Source: Caballeronia sordidicola
GTDB lineage: Bacteria; Pseudomonadota; Gammaproteobacteria; Burkholderiales; Burkholderiaceae
Direction of reading: 5' to 3'
NCBI RefSeq assembly: GCF_002220365.1
Contig: NZ_MTHB01000011.1
Span: 39,558-103,557 of the forward strand
Length of the DNA: 64,000 nt
The translations under genes were made by a program, and so were the position numbers. Numbering within the stretch: the first letter of the stretch is position 1; every line of letters starts with the position of its first letter. Shown in pieces: positions 37,777 to 47,053 of this stretch. The notes below the pieces were generated by a model that saw nothing but the letters and a program-made list of their open reading frames with translations, ran no database searches and had not been told where the DNA came from.

Positions 37777-38235
37777 GTGATTGCACTCATTCAGCGAGTC
37801 TTGCGAGCAGACGTGCGTGTGGGCGACCGTGTGACGGGGGCGATCGATGCTGGCTTGCTGGCACTCGTGTGCGCGGAGCGAGGAGACACCTCCGCCATTG
37901 CGGACAAGCTGCTGGCGAAAATGCTGGCGTATCGCGTTTTTAGCGATGCCGCCGGCAAGATGAATCTGCCGGTGCGGGATATGGACGGCTCTGGGCGTGC
38001 GGGCGGCGTGCTACTGGTGTCGCAGTTCACCCTCGCCGCCGATACGTCCAGCGGGTTGCGGCCAAGCTTCACACCGGCCGCGCCGCCAGAGGAAGGCCGA
38101 AGGTTGTTTGATTACTTCGTTGCGCAGGCGCGCGCCACGCATCCCATTGTCGAGACGGGCGAGTTCGGCGCGGACATGCAGGTGTCGCTGGTCAACGACG
38201 GGCCGGTCACATTCTGGCTGCAAGTACGTTCCTGA
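37777..38235 (+). CDS. dtd: D-aminoacyl-tRNA deacylase
   Basis: 152 residues, the standard length. [17 protein letters not shown] and the cross-subunit Gly-cisPro motif NDGPVTFWL define the active site. It removes D-amino acids, and probably also glycine, mis-attached to tRNA. The start is GTG at 37777 (MIALIQRV), four bases after the tyrS stop, with AAGCGAG as a weak ribosome binding site. The pairing with tyrS is functionally meaningful because TyrRS often charges D-tyrosine. Confidence 0.96.
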   Translation: MIALIQRVLRADVRVGDRVTGAIDAGLLALVCAERGDTSAIADKLLAKMLAYRVFSDAAGKMNLPVRDMDGSGRAGGVLLVSQFTLAADTSSGLRPSFTPAAPPEEGRRLFDYFVAQARATHPIVETGEFGADMQVSLVNDGPVTFWLQVRS

Positions 38236-38313
38236 GACGCCCCCGAGACGTCTCCCGAGTTTTGTCACTGCACCCATCGTATCGGGCGCATCTTCCGGAA
38301 TTTCAAGCATCTA

Positions 38314-38976
38314 ATGACCACGCAAGTCCTCTTCATCAGGCACGGCGAAACCGACTGGAATCGCATCAAGCGTATTCAGGGGCACATTGATATTCCACTG
38401 GCTGCGACCGGCATTGCGCAAGCAAGGCAGCTCGCGCAGCGCCTCTTGCAAGAGTCGAAGGCCGGTGCCCGGCCCGACGCGGTGTATTGCAGTGATCTGC
38501 TGCGTGCCCAGCAAACCGCCAAACCGTTTGCCGACGCGCTTGGTTTGACGCTGAACCTGAACGAAGGTTTGCGTGAACGTCTATACGGTGACTTTCAAGG
38601 TCACAGCGGTGAAGAGATACGCGCGAAGTATCCCTCCGAATACGCGGACTGGCAGAGCCATAATCCGGACTTCGCGCCGCCCGGCGGTGAATCGCAGCGA
38701 GCATTCTCACAACGCGTCCTGAGCGCTGTCGAGCCGATCGTGGCCGCGCATGCGGACGGACGTATCGCAGTCGTCGCTCACGGGGGCGTGCTGGACTGCA
38801 TTTATCGGTTCGTGCGTGGATTGCCGCTCGACGTGCCACGTGACTGGCCGCTGCTGAGTTCCAGCATCAACGTGGTGGACTTTGAGAACGGTCAAGCGAA
38901 GGTCGTCTCATGGGGTGATGTCGCGCATCTTTCTTCCCCCGGAAGCGACGACGACCTCAAGGAAGTCCCGCGTTAA
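38314..38976 (+). CDS. Histidine phosphatase family protein (GpmB-like)
   Basis: 220 residues. The catalytic RHG motif is at residues 8-10 in LFIRHGETDWNRIKRIQGH. ERLYGDFQGHSGEEI and the second histidine in VVAHGGVLDCIYRF complete the site. The fold covers cofactor-dependent phosphoglycerate mutases and many phosphatases; in this neighbourhood it is often annotated as phosphoglycerate mutase 2. The true substrate is unknown. The 3' end overlaps the opposing MpaB-like gene by four bases. Confidence 0.88.
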   Translation: MTTQVLFIRHGETDWNRIKRIQGHIDIPLAATGIAQARQLAQRLLQESKAGARPDAVYCSDLLRAQQTAKPFADALGLTLNLNEGLRERLYGDFQGHSGEEIRAKYPSEYADWQSHNPDFAPPGGESQRAFSQRVLSAVEPIVAAHADGRIAVVAHGGVLDCIYRFVRGLPLDVPRDWPLLSSSINVVDFENGQAKVVSWGDVAHLSSPGSDDDLKEVPR

Positions 38977-39908
38977 TCAGGCTTCATCGCAGCGCGGCGC
39001 CGGGCTCGCTTGGACACGCCGTTGTTCAGCGCCCAGCGTATCAACGGCGCAATCATCTTGACGCCCGGCCGGGTCCACGCGCGGCGTAGCGGCGCAAGCG
39101 TGCTGAATCCGAGCATCGATTGCGCCCAGTCTGGCAACAGGTCCACACCCGCGTTCAGGATCAGCGTGCTGGCGGGTTTCATCAGGACACTGGGCGCTGG
39201 CGCGTTCATCAGTACCTTCAGCACTTCCCGAGTGCGTTCGCTTGCTTCCAGCCGTGGCTGCATTGACGCCAGATACGTGTCGATCTCCGCACAGCTCTTC
39301 GGCAAGTTGGTCGCACCGAGCATCTCCGCTATGGTCGATGTCTCCGCGTAGTAGCGATCCTGTGCCTCAAGCGGAAGCAGCGGGTTCACGTACCGCAAAT
39401 GCGCCTTGAGGAAACTCGATACTTCCGCGACGTGAACCCATGTCAGCAACTCAGGATCGCTTGCGCGATACGGCCGCCCGTCGGGAGCCGTGCCCGTCAC
39501 TGAAAGATGAATCCGCTTTACACGTTCGATGAGCGCAAGCGCGTCATGCTTATTGCCGTACGTCGTACCCGCGATAAACGTGGCTGTGCGGCGCAGGCGT
39601 CCGAGAATATCGGTACGAAAGGTGGAGTGCTCCCAGACGCCCGCGAGCGCCATTGGGTGCAGGGCCTGAAGCAGGAGGGCGCTGACGCCGCCGGTCATCA
39701 TCGACGTAAAGTCGGCGTGAACTTTCCAGCAAATGGCGTCGGGTCCGAACAGTCCCGGGTCGCCAGGCGGCGACGAATAATCCAGCGATGGCCCACTTCC
39801 GGTAGTCAGGCTCGTCACGCCGTTGGCAAGTCTGGAGCGTACGCGCTTGACCATCTGGCCGACAAGGCTGGATGAATCGTCAGGGCGCGGACTTGCTTGA
39901 TCGGACAT
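38973..39908 (-). CDS. Oxygenase MpaB / DUF2236 family protein
   Basis: 311 residues. The family signature is FGPDAICWKVHADFTSMMTG, then LLLQALHPMALAGVWEHSTF, then TWVHVAEVSSFLKAHLRY. These histidine-containing helices form the heme pocket in related latex-clearing oxygenases. C-terminal end is basic (SKRARRRAAMK). No signal peptide is obvious. Known family members oxidise diverse substrates such as polyisoprene and terpenoid side chains, so no substrate can be named here. Confidence 0.85.
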   Translation of the reverse strand: MSDQASPRPDDSSSLVGQMVKRVRSRLANGVTSLTTGSGPSLDYSSPPGDPGLFGPDAICWKVHADFTSMMTGGVSALLLQALHPMALAGVWEHSTFRTDILGRLRRTATFIAGTTYGNKHDALALIERVKRIHLSVTGTAPDGRPYRASDPELLTWVHVAEVSSFLKAHLRYVNPLLPLEAQDRYYAETSTIAEMLGATNLPKSCAEIDTYLASMQPRLEASERTREVLKVLMNAPAPSVLMKPASTLILNAGVDLLPDWAQSMLGFSTLAPLRRAWTRPGVKMIAPLIRWALNNGVSKRARRRAAMKPD

Positions 39909-39957
39909 CGGTTCGGCTATCTGCGATTAGGCTGTAGCGGCTAATACGGCGGTTGGC

Positions 39958-41022
39958 TTAACTGTCGGTGTTGGCGTCCCACACTTCGCGGACCGGGCCG
40001 GCGTCGGGGGCGGCAAGGCCAAAGTGGCGATACGTGAGCAACGTGGCAACGCGTCCGCGTGGTGTGCGCTGTAAATACCCCTGCTGGATCAGATAGGGTT
40101 CAAGCACGTCTTCAATGGTGTCGCGTTCTTCGCCAATAGCCGCGGCCAGATTGTCGACCCCGACCGGACCGCCATCGAATTTGTGCAGGATAGCTTCCAG
40201 CAGCTTCCGGTCCATCAGGTCGAAGCCAACCGGGTCGACGTCGAGCATCTTCAACGCGGCATCGGCTACTTCGGCTGTGATGTTGCCGTCCGCCCTCACT
40301 TCGGCGTAGTCACGAACGCGCCGAAGCAGCCGGTTCGCGATTCGCGGTGTCCCGCGCGCCCGCTTCGCAATTTCCAACGCGCCTTCCGGGACAATATCGG
40401 CCTTGAGCAGCGACGCCGAGCGCGTAACGATTCGCGCCAGTTCGCTCGCGGTGTAGAACTCCAGCCGCGACACAATGCCGAAGCGATCGCGTAACGGATT
40501 GGTCAACATGCCCGCCCGCGTGGTCGCGCCAACCAGCGTGAACGGCTGCAAATCCAGCTTGACGCTACGTGCCGCCGGACCTTCACCGATCATGATGTCG
40601 ATCTGATAGTCCTCGAGCGCCGGATACAAAATTTCTTCGACGACCGGCGACAGCCGGTGAATTTCGTCGATAAAAAGCACGTCGTTCTTCTCAAGATTCG
40701 TCAGCAGCGCGGCGAGATCGCCGGCGCGTTCCAGCACCGGTCCCGACGTCTGCCGCAAATTCACGCCCATCTCCCGCGCGATGATATGCGCGAGCGTGGT
40801 CTTGCCGAGACCCGGCGGCCCGAACAACAGAACGTGATCGAGCGCCTCGGAGCGTCGCCGCGCGGCCTCGATGAAAATCTGAAGCTGATCCCGGATCTTC
40901 TCCTGCCCGACGTATTCCTCGAGATCGCGCGGCCGAAGCGCGCGCTCGAACACTTCCTCGTTCGGCGAGACGGGAGTAGCCGAAATGATGCGTTCGGCGG
41001 CGAGTTTGTCGGTTTCTATCAT
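39958..41022 (-). CDS. ruvB: Holliday junction branch migration ATPase RuvB
   Basis: AAA+ motor of 354 residues. Walker A is [13 protein letters not shown], Walker B is [10 protein letters not shown], the sensor region is [11 protein letters not shown], the arginine finger is in RDRFG, and the C-terminal winged helix contains [16 protein letters not shown]. Hexamers drive branch migration with RuvA. It follows ruvA in the ruvC-ruvA-ruvB series on this strand, with 88 bases between. Confidence 0.97.
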   Translation of the reverse strand: MIETDKLAAERIISATPVSPNEEVFERALRPRDLEEYVGQEKIRDQLQIFIEAARRRSEALDHVLLFGPPGLGKTTLAHIIAREMGVNLRQTSGPVLERAGDLAALLTNLEKNDVLFIDEIHRLSPVVEEILYPALEDYQIDIMIGEGPAARSVKLDLQPFTLVGATTRAGMLTNPLRDRFGIVSRLEFYTASELARIVTRSASLLKADIVPEGALEIAKRARGTPRIANRLLRRVRDYAEVRADGNITAEVADAALKMLDVDPVGFDLMDRKLLEAILHKFDGGPVGVDNLAAAIGEERDTIEDVLEPYLIQQGYLQRTPRGRVATLLTYRHFGLAAPDAGPVREVWDANTDS

Positions 41023-41110
41023 GCGTCGATTGTACCGCGTGGCTCGAACACGAAAAGCTGGCCGATCGGCCGACTGTTGGCCAGATCAGCGGCGTGAGAG
41101 ACTGGCCTGA

Positions 41111-41692
41111 CTAGCTCTTGGACAGCGCTTTCAGGGCCAGCTTGATGCCTTCCGAGACACCCGTGCCGGCCGGAACATTCTTGACCGACATAAGCGCTTC
41201 TTTTTCGGAGTAACCCAATGCCAGCAATGCATTCAGGATATCGCTCGCATGGTCGGGGCCGCTTACCGTGCCCGCTGCCGCGCCCAGATCCGCGCCAAGC
41301 TTGCCCTTCAGTTCGAGCAACAGGCGCTCGGCCGTCTTCTTGCCGATACCGGGCGTGCGTGTCAGACGCGCGGCGTCCTGCATTGTCACAGCCAGGGCGA
41401 GTTCCTGAACGCTCATGCCGGACAGCACGGCCAGCGCCATGCGCGCTCCGATCCCGCTGATCTTGAGCAGTTCGCGGAAGGTCACACGCTCCTGCTGCGT
41501 GCCGAAGCCGTACAGCAAATGCGCGTCTTCACGAACGATCAACTGGGTCAGCAATACGATCTTCTCGCCGCTGTTCGGCAGGTTGTAGAAAGTGCTCATG
41601 GGTACGGCGATTTCATAGCCCACGCCGCCGCAATCAACGAGCAAGTACGGCGGATTTTTTTCCAGCAAAACGCCTGCAATGCGACCAATCAT
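41111..41692 (-). CDS. ruvA: Holliday junction branch migration protein RuvA
   Basis: 193 residues. The OB-fold N-terminal domain starts [20 protein letters not shown], two helix-hairpin-helix motifs follow ([17 protein letters not shown] and [18 protein letters not shown]), and a C-terminal domain contacts RuvB ([17 protein letters not shown]). It recognises Holliday junctions. It starts 21 bases after the ruvC stop. Confidence 0.97.
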   Translation of the reverse strand: MIGRIAGVLLEKNPPYLLVDCGGVGYEIAVPMSTFYNLPNSGEKIVLLTQLIVREDAHLLYGFGTQQERVTFRELLKISGIGARMALAVLSGMSVQELALAVTMQDAARLTRTPGIGKKTAERLLLELKGKLGADLGAAAGTVSGPDHASDILNALLALGYSEKEALMSVKNVPAGTGVSEGIKLALKALSKS

Positions 41693-41713
41693 GGTGAGGA
41701 ACTTGTAGTGGAG

Positions 41714-42256
41714 TTAGCCGACAAGACGGCCGCGCCGTACGCGCAGGCCCTTTTTAGCCAGCGATGGGGCGATCTCGCCGAGCGCCGTCATCGCGCCGCC
41801 GGCGTGCGCGTGGCAGATGGCCATGCCGAGCGCGTCGGCGGCGTCCGTTCCCGGCACCCCGGTAAGCGCGAGCAAGCGTACGACCATTTGCTGCATTTGT
41901 TCTTTCGTGGCGCGGCCATAGCCCACCACGGCCTGCTTCAACTGCAGCGCCGTGTATTCGGCGACCGGCACGCCGCTCGCGACCAGGCCGCAAATGGCTG
42001 CGCCGCGCGCCTGGCCGAGCAGCAGCGTGGACTGCGGATTAACGTTGACGAACACTTTTTCGATAGCAGACTGGTCGGGCGCGTGTTGCCGGACAAGCGT
42101 CGAGATACCTTCGAAGATCGTGTGGAGACGCGACGGCAAATCTGCGTCGGCAGTCTTGATGACGCCGCTGGTCACATAGGTCAGCGTTTGACCGGTCTTG
42201 TCGATGACGCCGAACCCCGTCACGCGCAGGCCCGGGTCAATACCGAGAATTCTCAT
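41714..42256 (-). CDS. ruvC: Holliday junction resolvase RuvC
   Basis: 180 residues from the ATG at 42256 ([17 protein letters not shown]); a start at 42304 would add 16 unrelated residues. Catalytic acidic residues are in GIDPG (Asp7), in [14 protein letters not shown] and in [16 protein letters not shown]. It cuts Holliday junctions symmetrically after RuvAB migration. First gene of the ruvC-ruvA-ruvB set, with purH directly upstream on the same strand but separated by a terminator. Confidence 0.97.
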   Translation of the reverse strand: MRILGIDPGLRVTGFGVIDKTGQTLTYVTSGVIKTADADLPSRLHTIFEGISTLVRQHAPDQSAIEKVFVNVNPQSTLLLGQARGAAICGLVASGVPVAEYTALQLKQAVVGYGRATKEQMQQMVVRLLALTGVPGTDAADALGMAICHAHAGGAMTALGEIAPSLAKKGLRVRRGRLVG

Positions 42257-42307
42257 GGAGTGCCGTTGGAACGTAGTGCTTGCGATACTAACAGCGCGGC
42301 GCAAAAA

Positions 42308-42342
42308 GTAAAAAGCCCGGCGCGCCTGCCGGCCGCCGGACT
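42308..42342 (-). terminator. Intrinsic terminator of purH
   Basis: On the minus strand GTCCGGCG and CGCCGGGC form a stem (one G-U pair) followed by TTTTTAC, between the purH stop and the ruvC start. Confidence 0.75.
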
Positions 42343-42385
42343 TTCTAAAGGTGAAGCGTGCTCGGTGTCGTGCTTAGTGTCGTGC

Positions 42386-43951
42386 TTAGTGACGGAAGTG
42401 CCGCGTTCCGGTCAACACCATCGCAATGTTGTGCTCGTCCGCAGCAGCGATCACTTCGTCATCGCGCATGGAGCCGCCCGGCTGGATCACGCAGGTCGCG
42501 CCGGCGTTGACCACGACATCGAGGCCATCGCGGAATGGGAAAAACGCATCCGATGCCACGGCCGATCCAGCCAGCGACAGGCCTGCGTTCTGCGCCTTGA
42601 TACTGGCAATGCGCGCCGAGTCCACGCGGCTCATCTGGCCGGCACCAACGCCGATCGTCATGCCGCCGCCGCAGAACACAATAGCGTTCGACTTCACATA
42701 TTTGGCGACGCGCCACGCGAACAGCAGATCGTCCATTTCCTTCGGCGTCGGATGACGCTTCGTGACCACGCGCAATTCGTGCGGCTGGACGTTCTTCGAA
42801 TCCAGCGATTGAACGAGCAAGCCACCACCCACGCGCTTCAGGTCGAACGCGTTGTGACCGTCGCCGAGATCGATCTTCAGCAGACGCACGTTTTGCTTCG
42901 CTGTGAAAATCTGCTTGGCCGCATCGCTGAACGAAGGTGCCATCAGTACTTCCACGAACTGCTTGGCAACGGCCTGCGCCGCTGCTTCATCCACTTCACG
43001 ATTGAACGCGATGATGCCGCCGAACGCGGAGGTGGGATCCGTCTGGAATGCCTTCGAGTACGCTTCGTGCGCGTCCGCACCGATCGCCACGCCGCACGGA
43101 TTCGCATGCTTGATGATCACGCAGGCCGGCGCATCGAAGGTCTTCACGCATTCCCACGCAGCGTCGGAGTCCGCAATGTTGTTGTACGACAGTTCCTTGC
43201 CCTGCAACTGCTCGTAGTTAGCGAGCGCGCCGGCCGGCGTGGTGAGATCGCGGTAGAACGCAGCGCTTTGATGCGGGTTCTCGCCGTAACGCAGGTCCTG
43301 CACCTTGGTGAACGCGAGATTGAACGTCGACGGATAGGTGTTGCGGCTCTTGTGCCGCAACTCGTCGGTCAGGCTCGTCAGGTAATTCGTGATCGCGCCA
43401 TCGTATTGAGCTGTGTGCGCAAACACTTTGGTGGCGAGCTTGAAGTTCGTCGCGTAGCTGACCGTGTTTTTAGCCGCGCGCATTTCTTCGAGGACGATCG
43501 CGTAATCCGAGGGATCGACGATCACCGTTACGTCACGATGATTCTTCGCCGCCGAACGCAGCATGGTCGGGCCGCCAATATCGATATTTTCGATCGCGTC
43601 TTCCAGCGAGCATTCTTCCTTCGATACAGTCTGCACGAACGGATACAGGTTCACCACCAGCAGGTCGATGGTCGGAATGTTGTGTTGTTCGAGCGCTGCC
43701 ATGTGTTCAGGAGAATCGCGGCGCGCGAGAATGCCGCCGTGAACCTTCGGGTGCAGCGTTTTCACGCGGCCGTCGAGCATCTCCGGAAAACCGGTGTAGT
43801 CGGCGACTTCGGTCACAGGCAGACCTGCATCAGCCAGGAGTTTCGCGGTGCCGCCGGTCGAGAGCAGGCTAACGCCTAGCTCCGACAGCGATTTCGCAAA
43901 TTCGACGATGCCAGACTTGTCGGAAACGGAAAGGAGCGCTTGCTTGATCAT
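42386..43951 (-). CDS. purH: Bifunctional AICAR formyltransferase / IMP cyclohydrolase
   Basis: 521 residues catalysing the last two steps of IMP synthesis. The N-terminal MGS-like domain ([38 protein letters not shown]) carries the cyclohydrolase. The C-terminal part (from about residue 200) is the formyltransferase, with the active-site motif [13 protein letters not shown] and [13 protein letters not shown]. Cytosolic. Fis and DusB genes lie upstream on the same strand, an order widespread in beta-proteobacteria. Confidence 0.97.
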   Translation of the reverse strand: MIKQALLSVSDKSGIVEFAKSLSELGVSLLSTGGTAKLLADAGLPVTEVADYTGFPEMLDGRVKTLHPKVHGGILARRDSPEHMAALEQHNIPTIDLLVVNLYPFVQTVSKEECSLEDAIENIDIGGPTMLRSAAKNHRDVTVIVDPSDYAIVLEEMRAAKNTVSYATNFKLATKVFAHTAQYDGAITNYLTSLTDELRHKSRNTYPSTFNLAFTKVQDLRYGENPHQSAAFYRDLTTPAGALANYEQLQGKELSYNNIADSDAAWECVKTFDAPACVIIKHANPCGVAIGADAHEAYSKAFQTDPTSAFGGIIAFNREVDEAAAQAVAKQFVEVLMAPSFSDAAKQIFTAKQNVRLLKIDLGDGHNAFDLKRVGGGLLVQSLDSKNVQPHELRVVTKRHPTPKEMDDLLFAWRVAKYVKSNAIVFCGGGMTIGVGAGQMSRVDSARIASIKAQNAGLSLAGSAVASDAFFPFRDGLDVVVNAGATCVIQPGGSMRDDEVIAAADEHNIAMVLTGTRHFRH

Positions 43952-44047
43952 GATGGGAACGGCGGGAGCCGGTAGGGGAGTCGAGGGGAATCAGGAAATT
44001 CGAGTCGACCGCCGTACGCCGCGACGGTCCGGATTAAAACAAGTGCT

Positions 44048-44281
44048 TTAAATGAGTCCGTGCTGTTGCAGCTTCTTGCGCAGCGTGTTGCGGTTGATAC
44101 CGAGAAATTCGGCCGCGAGCGACTGGTTGCCCTCGGCTTGCTTCAGCACAACTTCCAGCATCGGTTTTTCGACGCACGAAATCACCATCTCGTAGACGTC
44201 GTGCGGCTTGGAACCGTCCAGGTCCTGGAAATAATTGTCCAGGCTCTGGCGGACGCATTCTTCTATGTGATGTCTACTCAT
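44048..44281 (-). CDS. fis: Fis family DNA-binding protein
   Basis: 77 residues from ATG 44281 (MSRHHIEECVRQSL). The C-terminal helix-turn-helix is GNQSLAAEFLGINRNTLRKK. The Fis N-terminal beta-hairpin arms of E. coli Fis are shorter or absent here, as in other beta-proteobacteria. It bends DNA and may act as a nucleoid protein. The start overlaps the dusB stop by four bases (ATGA), the classic dusB-fis operon, so expression is translationally coupled. Confidence 0.92.
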   Translation of the reverse strand: MSRHHIEECVRQSLDNYFQDLDGSKPHDVYEMVISCVEKPMLEVVLKQAEGNQSLAAEFLGINRNTLRKKLQQHGLI

Positions 44282-45390
44282 GCGGCTAGTCGGTCTGTGT
44301 GGTTCTGCCCGTCGCACGATTCTTCGGCTTCGTCGTTGCCGCCGCGGTCGCCGTCTGCGCCGAGTTCTTCGACATAGACGAGACGGTCGGACAACGCCTT
44401 TTGGGCGTCGAAGAATTCGTTCACGGCGAGCAATTGTTCGCGTGTGGAATCCAGCGTGTTCATCCGATGTCTGAACGTGTTGGCGCCGGAAAGGCCGCGA
44501 GTGTACCAGCCGATGTGCTTGCGCGCTGTACGAACGCCCGTGAATTCGCCATAGAAATCATAGTGATCTTCGAGATGCTCATTCATCAGTTGCTGGATCT
44601 CGTCGATACGCGGCGCCGGCAAATGTTCGCCCGTTGCCAGAAAGTGTTCGATCTCGCGAAAGAGCCACGGGCGCCCTTGCGCGGCGCGGCCGATCATGAT
44701 CGCATCCGCACCGGTGATGGCCAGCACGTGACGCGCTTTTTCGGGCGTGGCGATGTCACCGTTGGCCACCACCGGAATGCGCACGGAAGCTTTGACGGCG
44801 GCAATGGTCTCGTATTCCGCGTCGCCTTTGTAGAGATCAGCTCGGGTGCGGCCATGCACGGTCAGCATGGAAATGCCCGCGTCTTGCGCAATGCGCGCAA
44901 TATTCAGCGCGTTTTTGTTCTCTCGATTCCAGCCCGTGCGGATCTTCAGCGTGACGGGCACGGCGTCCGGACCAACGCCGACTGCGTTCACCACGGCCTG
45001 CACGATCTGCGCGACCAGCGCTTCGTTTTGCAGCAATGCCGAGCCAGCCGCCACATTGCAAACTTTCTTGGCTGGGCAACCCATGTTGATGTCGATGATC
45101 TGCGCGCCGTTCGCTACGTTATGACGCGCGGCTTCAGCGAGCATTTTCGGATCAGCGCCGGCGATTTGTACGGAAATAGGCTCCACTTCGCCAGTGTGAT
45201 TCGCACGACGGAGCGTTTTCTCGCTTTTCCACAATTGCGCATTCGACGCAACCATTTCGGACACCGCGTATCCCGCGCCCATGCGTTTGCACAACTGCCG
45301 GAACGGGCGGTCCGTCACCCCGGCCATGGGGGCGACAAACAGGTTGTTGCGCAAAATGTGGGGGCCGATGGCCGGGGTGGAAATGGGCAT
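44278..45390 (-). CDS. dusB: tRNA-dihydrouridine synthase B
   Basis: FMN enzyme of 370 residues that reduces uridines in the tRNA D-loop. FMN-binding VAPMAGVTDRPFR, the catalytic cysteine in DINMGCPAKKV, VHGRTRADLYKG and VANGDIATPE are typical. I chose the ATG at 45390 (MPISTPAIG); a start at 45423 would add 11 residues. The C-terminus has an acidic tail of about 30 residues (ELGADGDRGGNDEAEES) that looks unlike the family core. First gene of the dusB-fis operon. Confidence 0.95.
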   Translation of the reverse strand: MPISTPAIGPHILRNNLFVAPMAGVTDRPFRQLCKRMGAGYAVSEMVASNAQLWKSEKTLRRANHTGEVEPISVQIAGADPKMLAEAARHNVANGAQIIDINMGCPAKKVCNVAAGSALLQNEALVAQIVQAVVNAVGVGPDAVPVTLKIRTGWNRENKNALNIARIAQDAGISMLTVHGRTRADLYKGDAEYETIAAVKASVRIPVVANGDIATPEKARHVLAITGADAIMIGRAAQGRPWLFREIEHFLATGEHLPAPRIDEIQQLMNEHLEDHYDFYGEFTGVRTARKHIGWYTRGLSGANTFRHRMNTLDSTREQLLAVNEFFDAQKALSDRLVYVEELGADGDRGGNDEAEESCDGQNHTDRLAA

Positions 45391-45817
45391 GAGCTCGCAG
45401 AGATCCCAAATAAAGGGACGCAAAAGCGCTTAAGGAAACGCCTATTTTAACGCGAACGCGATGAGTCAATTAAGTCGAATCGACGCGCAAGTTGTTAAAT
45501 CTTCGATGAATATCGGGAACGTCGTAGAAGAAACGCTCAACTATAGGCAGATGAATGCAGTGCGGCGTACGCATGTTTGTCGTGATCGGTGCGGCGAGCC
45601 GAGCGCGAGAGCGACGCTCGTCGCGATCGAACCCGCAGACCTCACGCAGGGCATGCAGAAGGACCGCGCAAATCGCACGGATCGCACGGATCGCACGGAT
45701 CGCTAGCGCATGCCGCGCCCCAAGGTGTTCCCAGCGTGATCGACTCATGAGGATTCATTCGCCGCAATCACGCCGCTCGCCGTACTGACTCGAAGCCGCT
45801 GCAAGTATTCCGCCAAG
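45391..45817. other. Intergenic region between ubiH and dusB
   Basis: 427 bases. Frames on both strands translate the local 9-bp repeat into Ala-Ile-Arg or Arg-Thr-Asp runs and lack ribosome binding sites, so I call no gene. The dusB promoter should lie next to 45391, but no consensus pair is clear. Confidence 0.5.
45672..45702. repeat. 9-bp tandem repeat
   Basis: ATCGCACGG three times, then a partial ATCGC. Short and perfect, located in the ubiH-dusB gap. Confidence 0.85.
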
Positions 45818-47053
45818 TCAGCGCCGTTGCCCGAACATCATCTGTCGCGCCAGCACGGTCTTAACCGGCGGGACGAGTTCCAGCGCGCTCAACGCCAATC
45901 CACGCATCGCAGCGAGTGGCGCGAAATCGACGGTGAAAAAACGTGCGAGCGTATCGGTTGCGCCAATTGTCATGCGCCGGTCGAGTGAGCGCCGTTGCGC
46001 AAATAGACTCAACGCGACCGTTGTTGGGCCGTTCGTCGATAACGCATCGCACAGCGCGTGGGCATCGCGTAAGCCCAGATTGAGCCCTTGACCCGCAACG
46101 GGATGCAGCGTTTGCGCAGCGTTGCCGATAGCGACCGTGCGCCGGTCGACCAGCGCATTCAGCGCATTCAGTCCGAGCGGGAACATCGCCCGCCCGGTGA
46201 TTCGCGTGAAGCGGCCCATGCGCTCACCGAAGGCCGAGCCGAGTTCGGCGAGGAATTCAGCGTCGGGGAGTTGCGAGCGGCGCGCCGCTTCTTCGGGGTC
46301 GCAGCACCAGACGAGCGCGTAGTCAGCCTGGCGGGCGCCGCCGCATGGCAGCAGCGCGATCGGCCCTTCGGGTGTGAAGCGTTCCCACGCAACGCCAGGT
46401 TGTGGCGTCGATACGCTCACCGTCCCGACAATAGCCGTCTGGCCATAATCGCGCGTGTTCTTGACGTCGTCGGAAAGAGCGGACGGGGCGGCCGAAGTGT
46501 CCGCTTCCTTGTACAACCCGCCTTCGGCATTCACCAGGATGCGTGCGCGGATCGTGCGGTCGCCGGTGGCCGTTTGGATCGAGAGCGTGACGCCCTCGTG
46601 GTCGTGCAAGGGTGTTGATGCCGTAGTTTCCGTGAACCAGTGCACGCCGGTTTTGCTGACCGCTTGCGCGAGCGTTGTAACAAGCGAGCCATAGCGCACG
46701 ACGTAGCCAAGCGCGGGCAAACCATGTTCATCGTGGTCGATCAGCGTGCGGCCGAACTGACCCCGTTGTGAAACGTGAATGCGTTTGATCGGCGTGGCAT
46801 CGGCGGGGAAACCCAGCGACGATTCAAGCATCGCCCGGCTGCCGTGCGACACCGCAATGGATCGCGGATCGGCCGACGCCGCACCAGGCTCGCGTGCATC
46901 AATCAATGCCACCGACAAGCGCGACGTTGCGCTTCGTTTCGCCAGCCAGCCGGCGAGCGCGAGCCCAACCGGACCTGCACCGACAATGGCGATATCGAAG
47001 TGATAATCGGCAGGCGGTGCATGGCCGATAGTTTCCGCGGTTTCAATTTGCAT
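45818..47053 (-). CDS. ubiH: UbiH-type FAD-dependent ubiquinone hydroxylase
   Basis: 411 residues, class A flavoprotein hydroxylase acting in ubiquinone synthesis at the inner membrane. The N-terminal FAD motif is IAIVGAGPVGLALAGWLA. The C-terminal motif AIGNAAQTLHPVAGQG has GN, as in E. coli UbiH, whereas UbiI and UbiF have GD. The E. coli gene order pepP-ubiH is preserved here, which supports UbiH. The start overlaps the end of pepP by 11 bases, so translation is coupled. UbiI/UbiF activity cannot be excluded because beta-proteobacteria vary in which hydroxylases they use. Confidence 0.85.
   Translation of the reverse strand: MQIETAETIGHAPPADYHFDIAIVGAGPVGLALAGWLAKRSATSRLSVALIDAREPGAASADPRSIAVSHGSRAMLESSLGFPADATPIKRIHVSQRGQFGRTLIDHDEHGLPALGYVVRYGSLVTTLAQAVSKTGVHWFTETTASTPLHDHEGVTLSIQTATGDRTIRARILVNAEGGLYKEADTSAAPSALSDDVKNTRDYGQTAIVGTVSVSTPQPGVAWERFTPEGPIALLPCGGARQADYALVWCCDPEEAARRSQLPDAEFLAELGSAFGERMGRFTRITGRAMFPLGLNALNALVDRRTVAIGNAAQTLHPVAGQGLNLGLRDAHALCDALSTNGPTTVALSLFAQRRSLDRRMTIGATDTLARFFTVDFAPLAAMRGLALSALELVPPVKTVLARQMMFGQRR

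Noticed and set aside
41249..43879. 876-codon open frame on the plus strand opposite ruvA, ruvC and purH
   Set aside because: All three genes on the other strand have full family motifs. The long frame is a by-product of GC-rich codon use and has no recognisable domain.
45470..45748. Small repeat-containing frames on both strands
   Set aside because: The apparent Ala-Ile-Arg and Arg-Thr-Asp peptides come from a 9-bp DNA repeat. No ribosome binding site is present.
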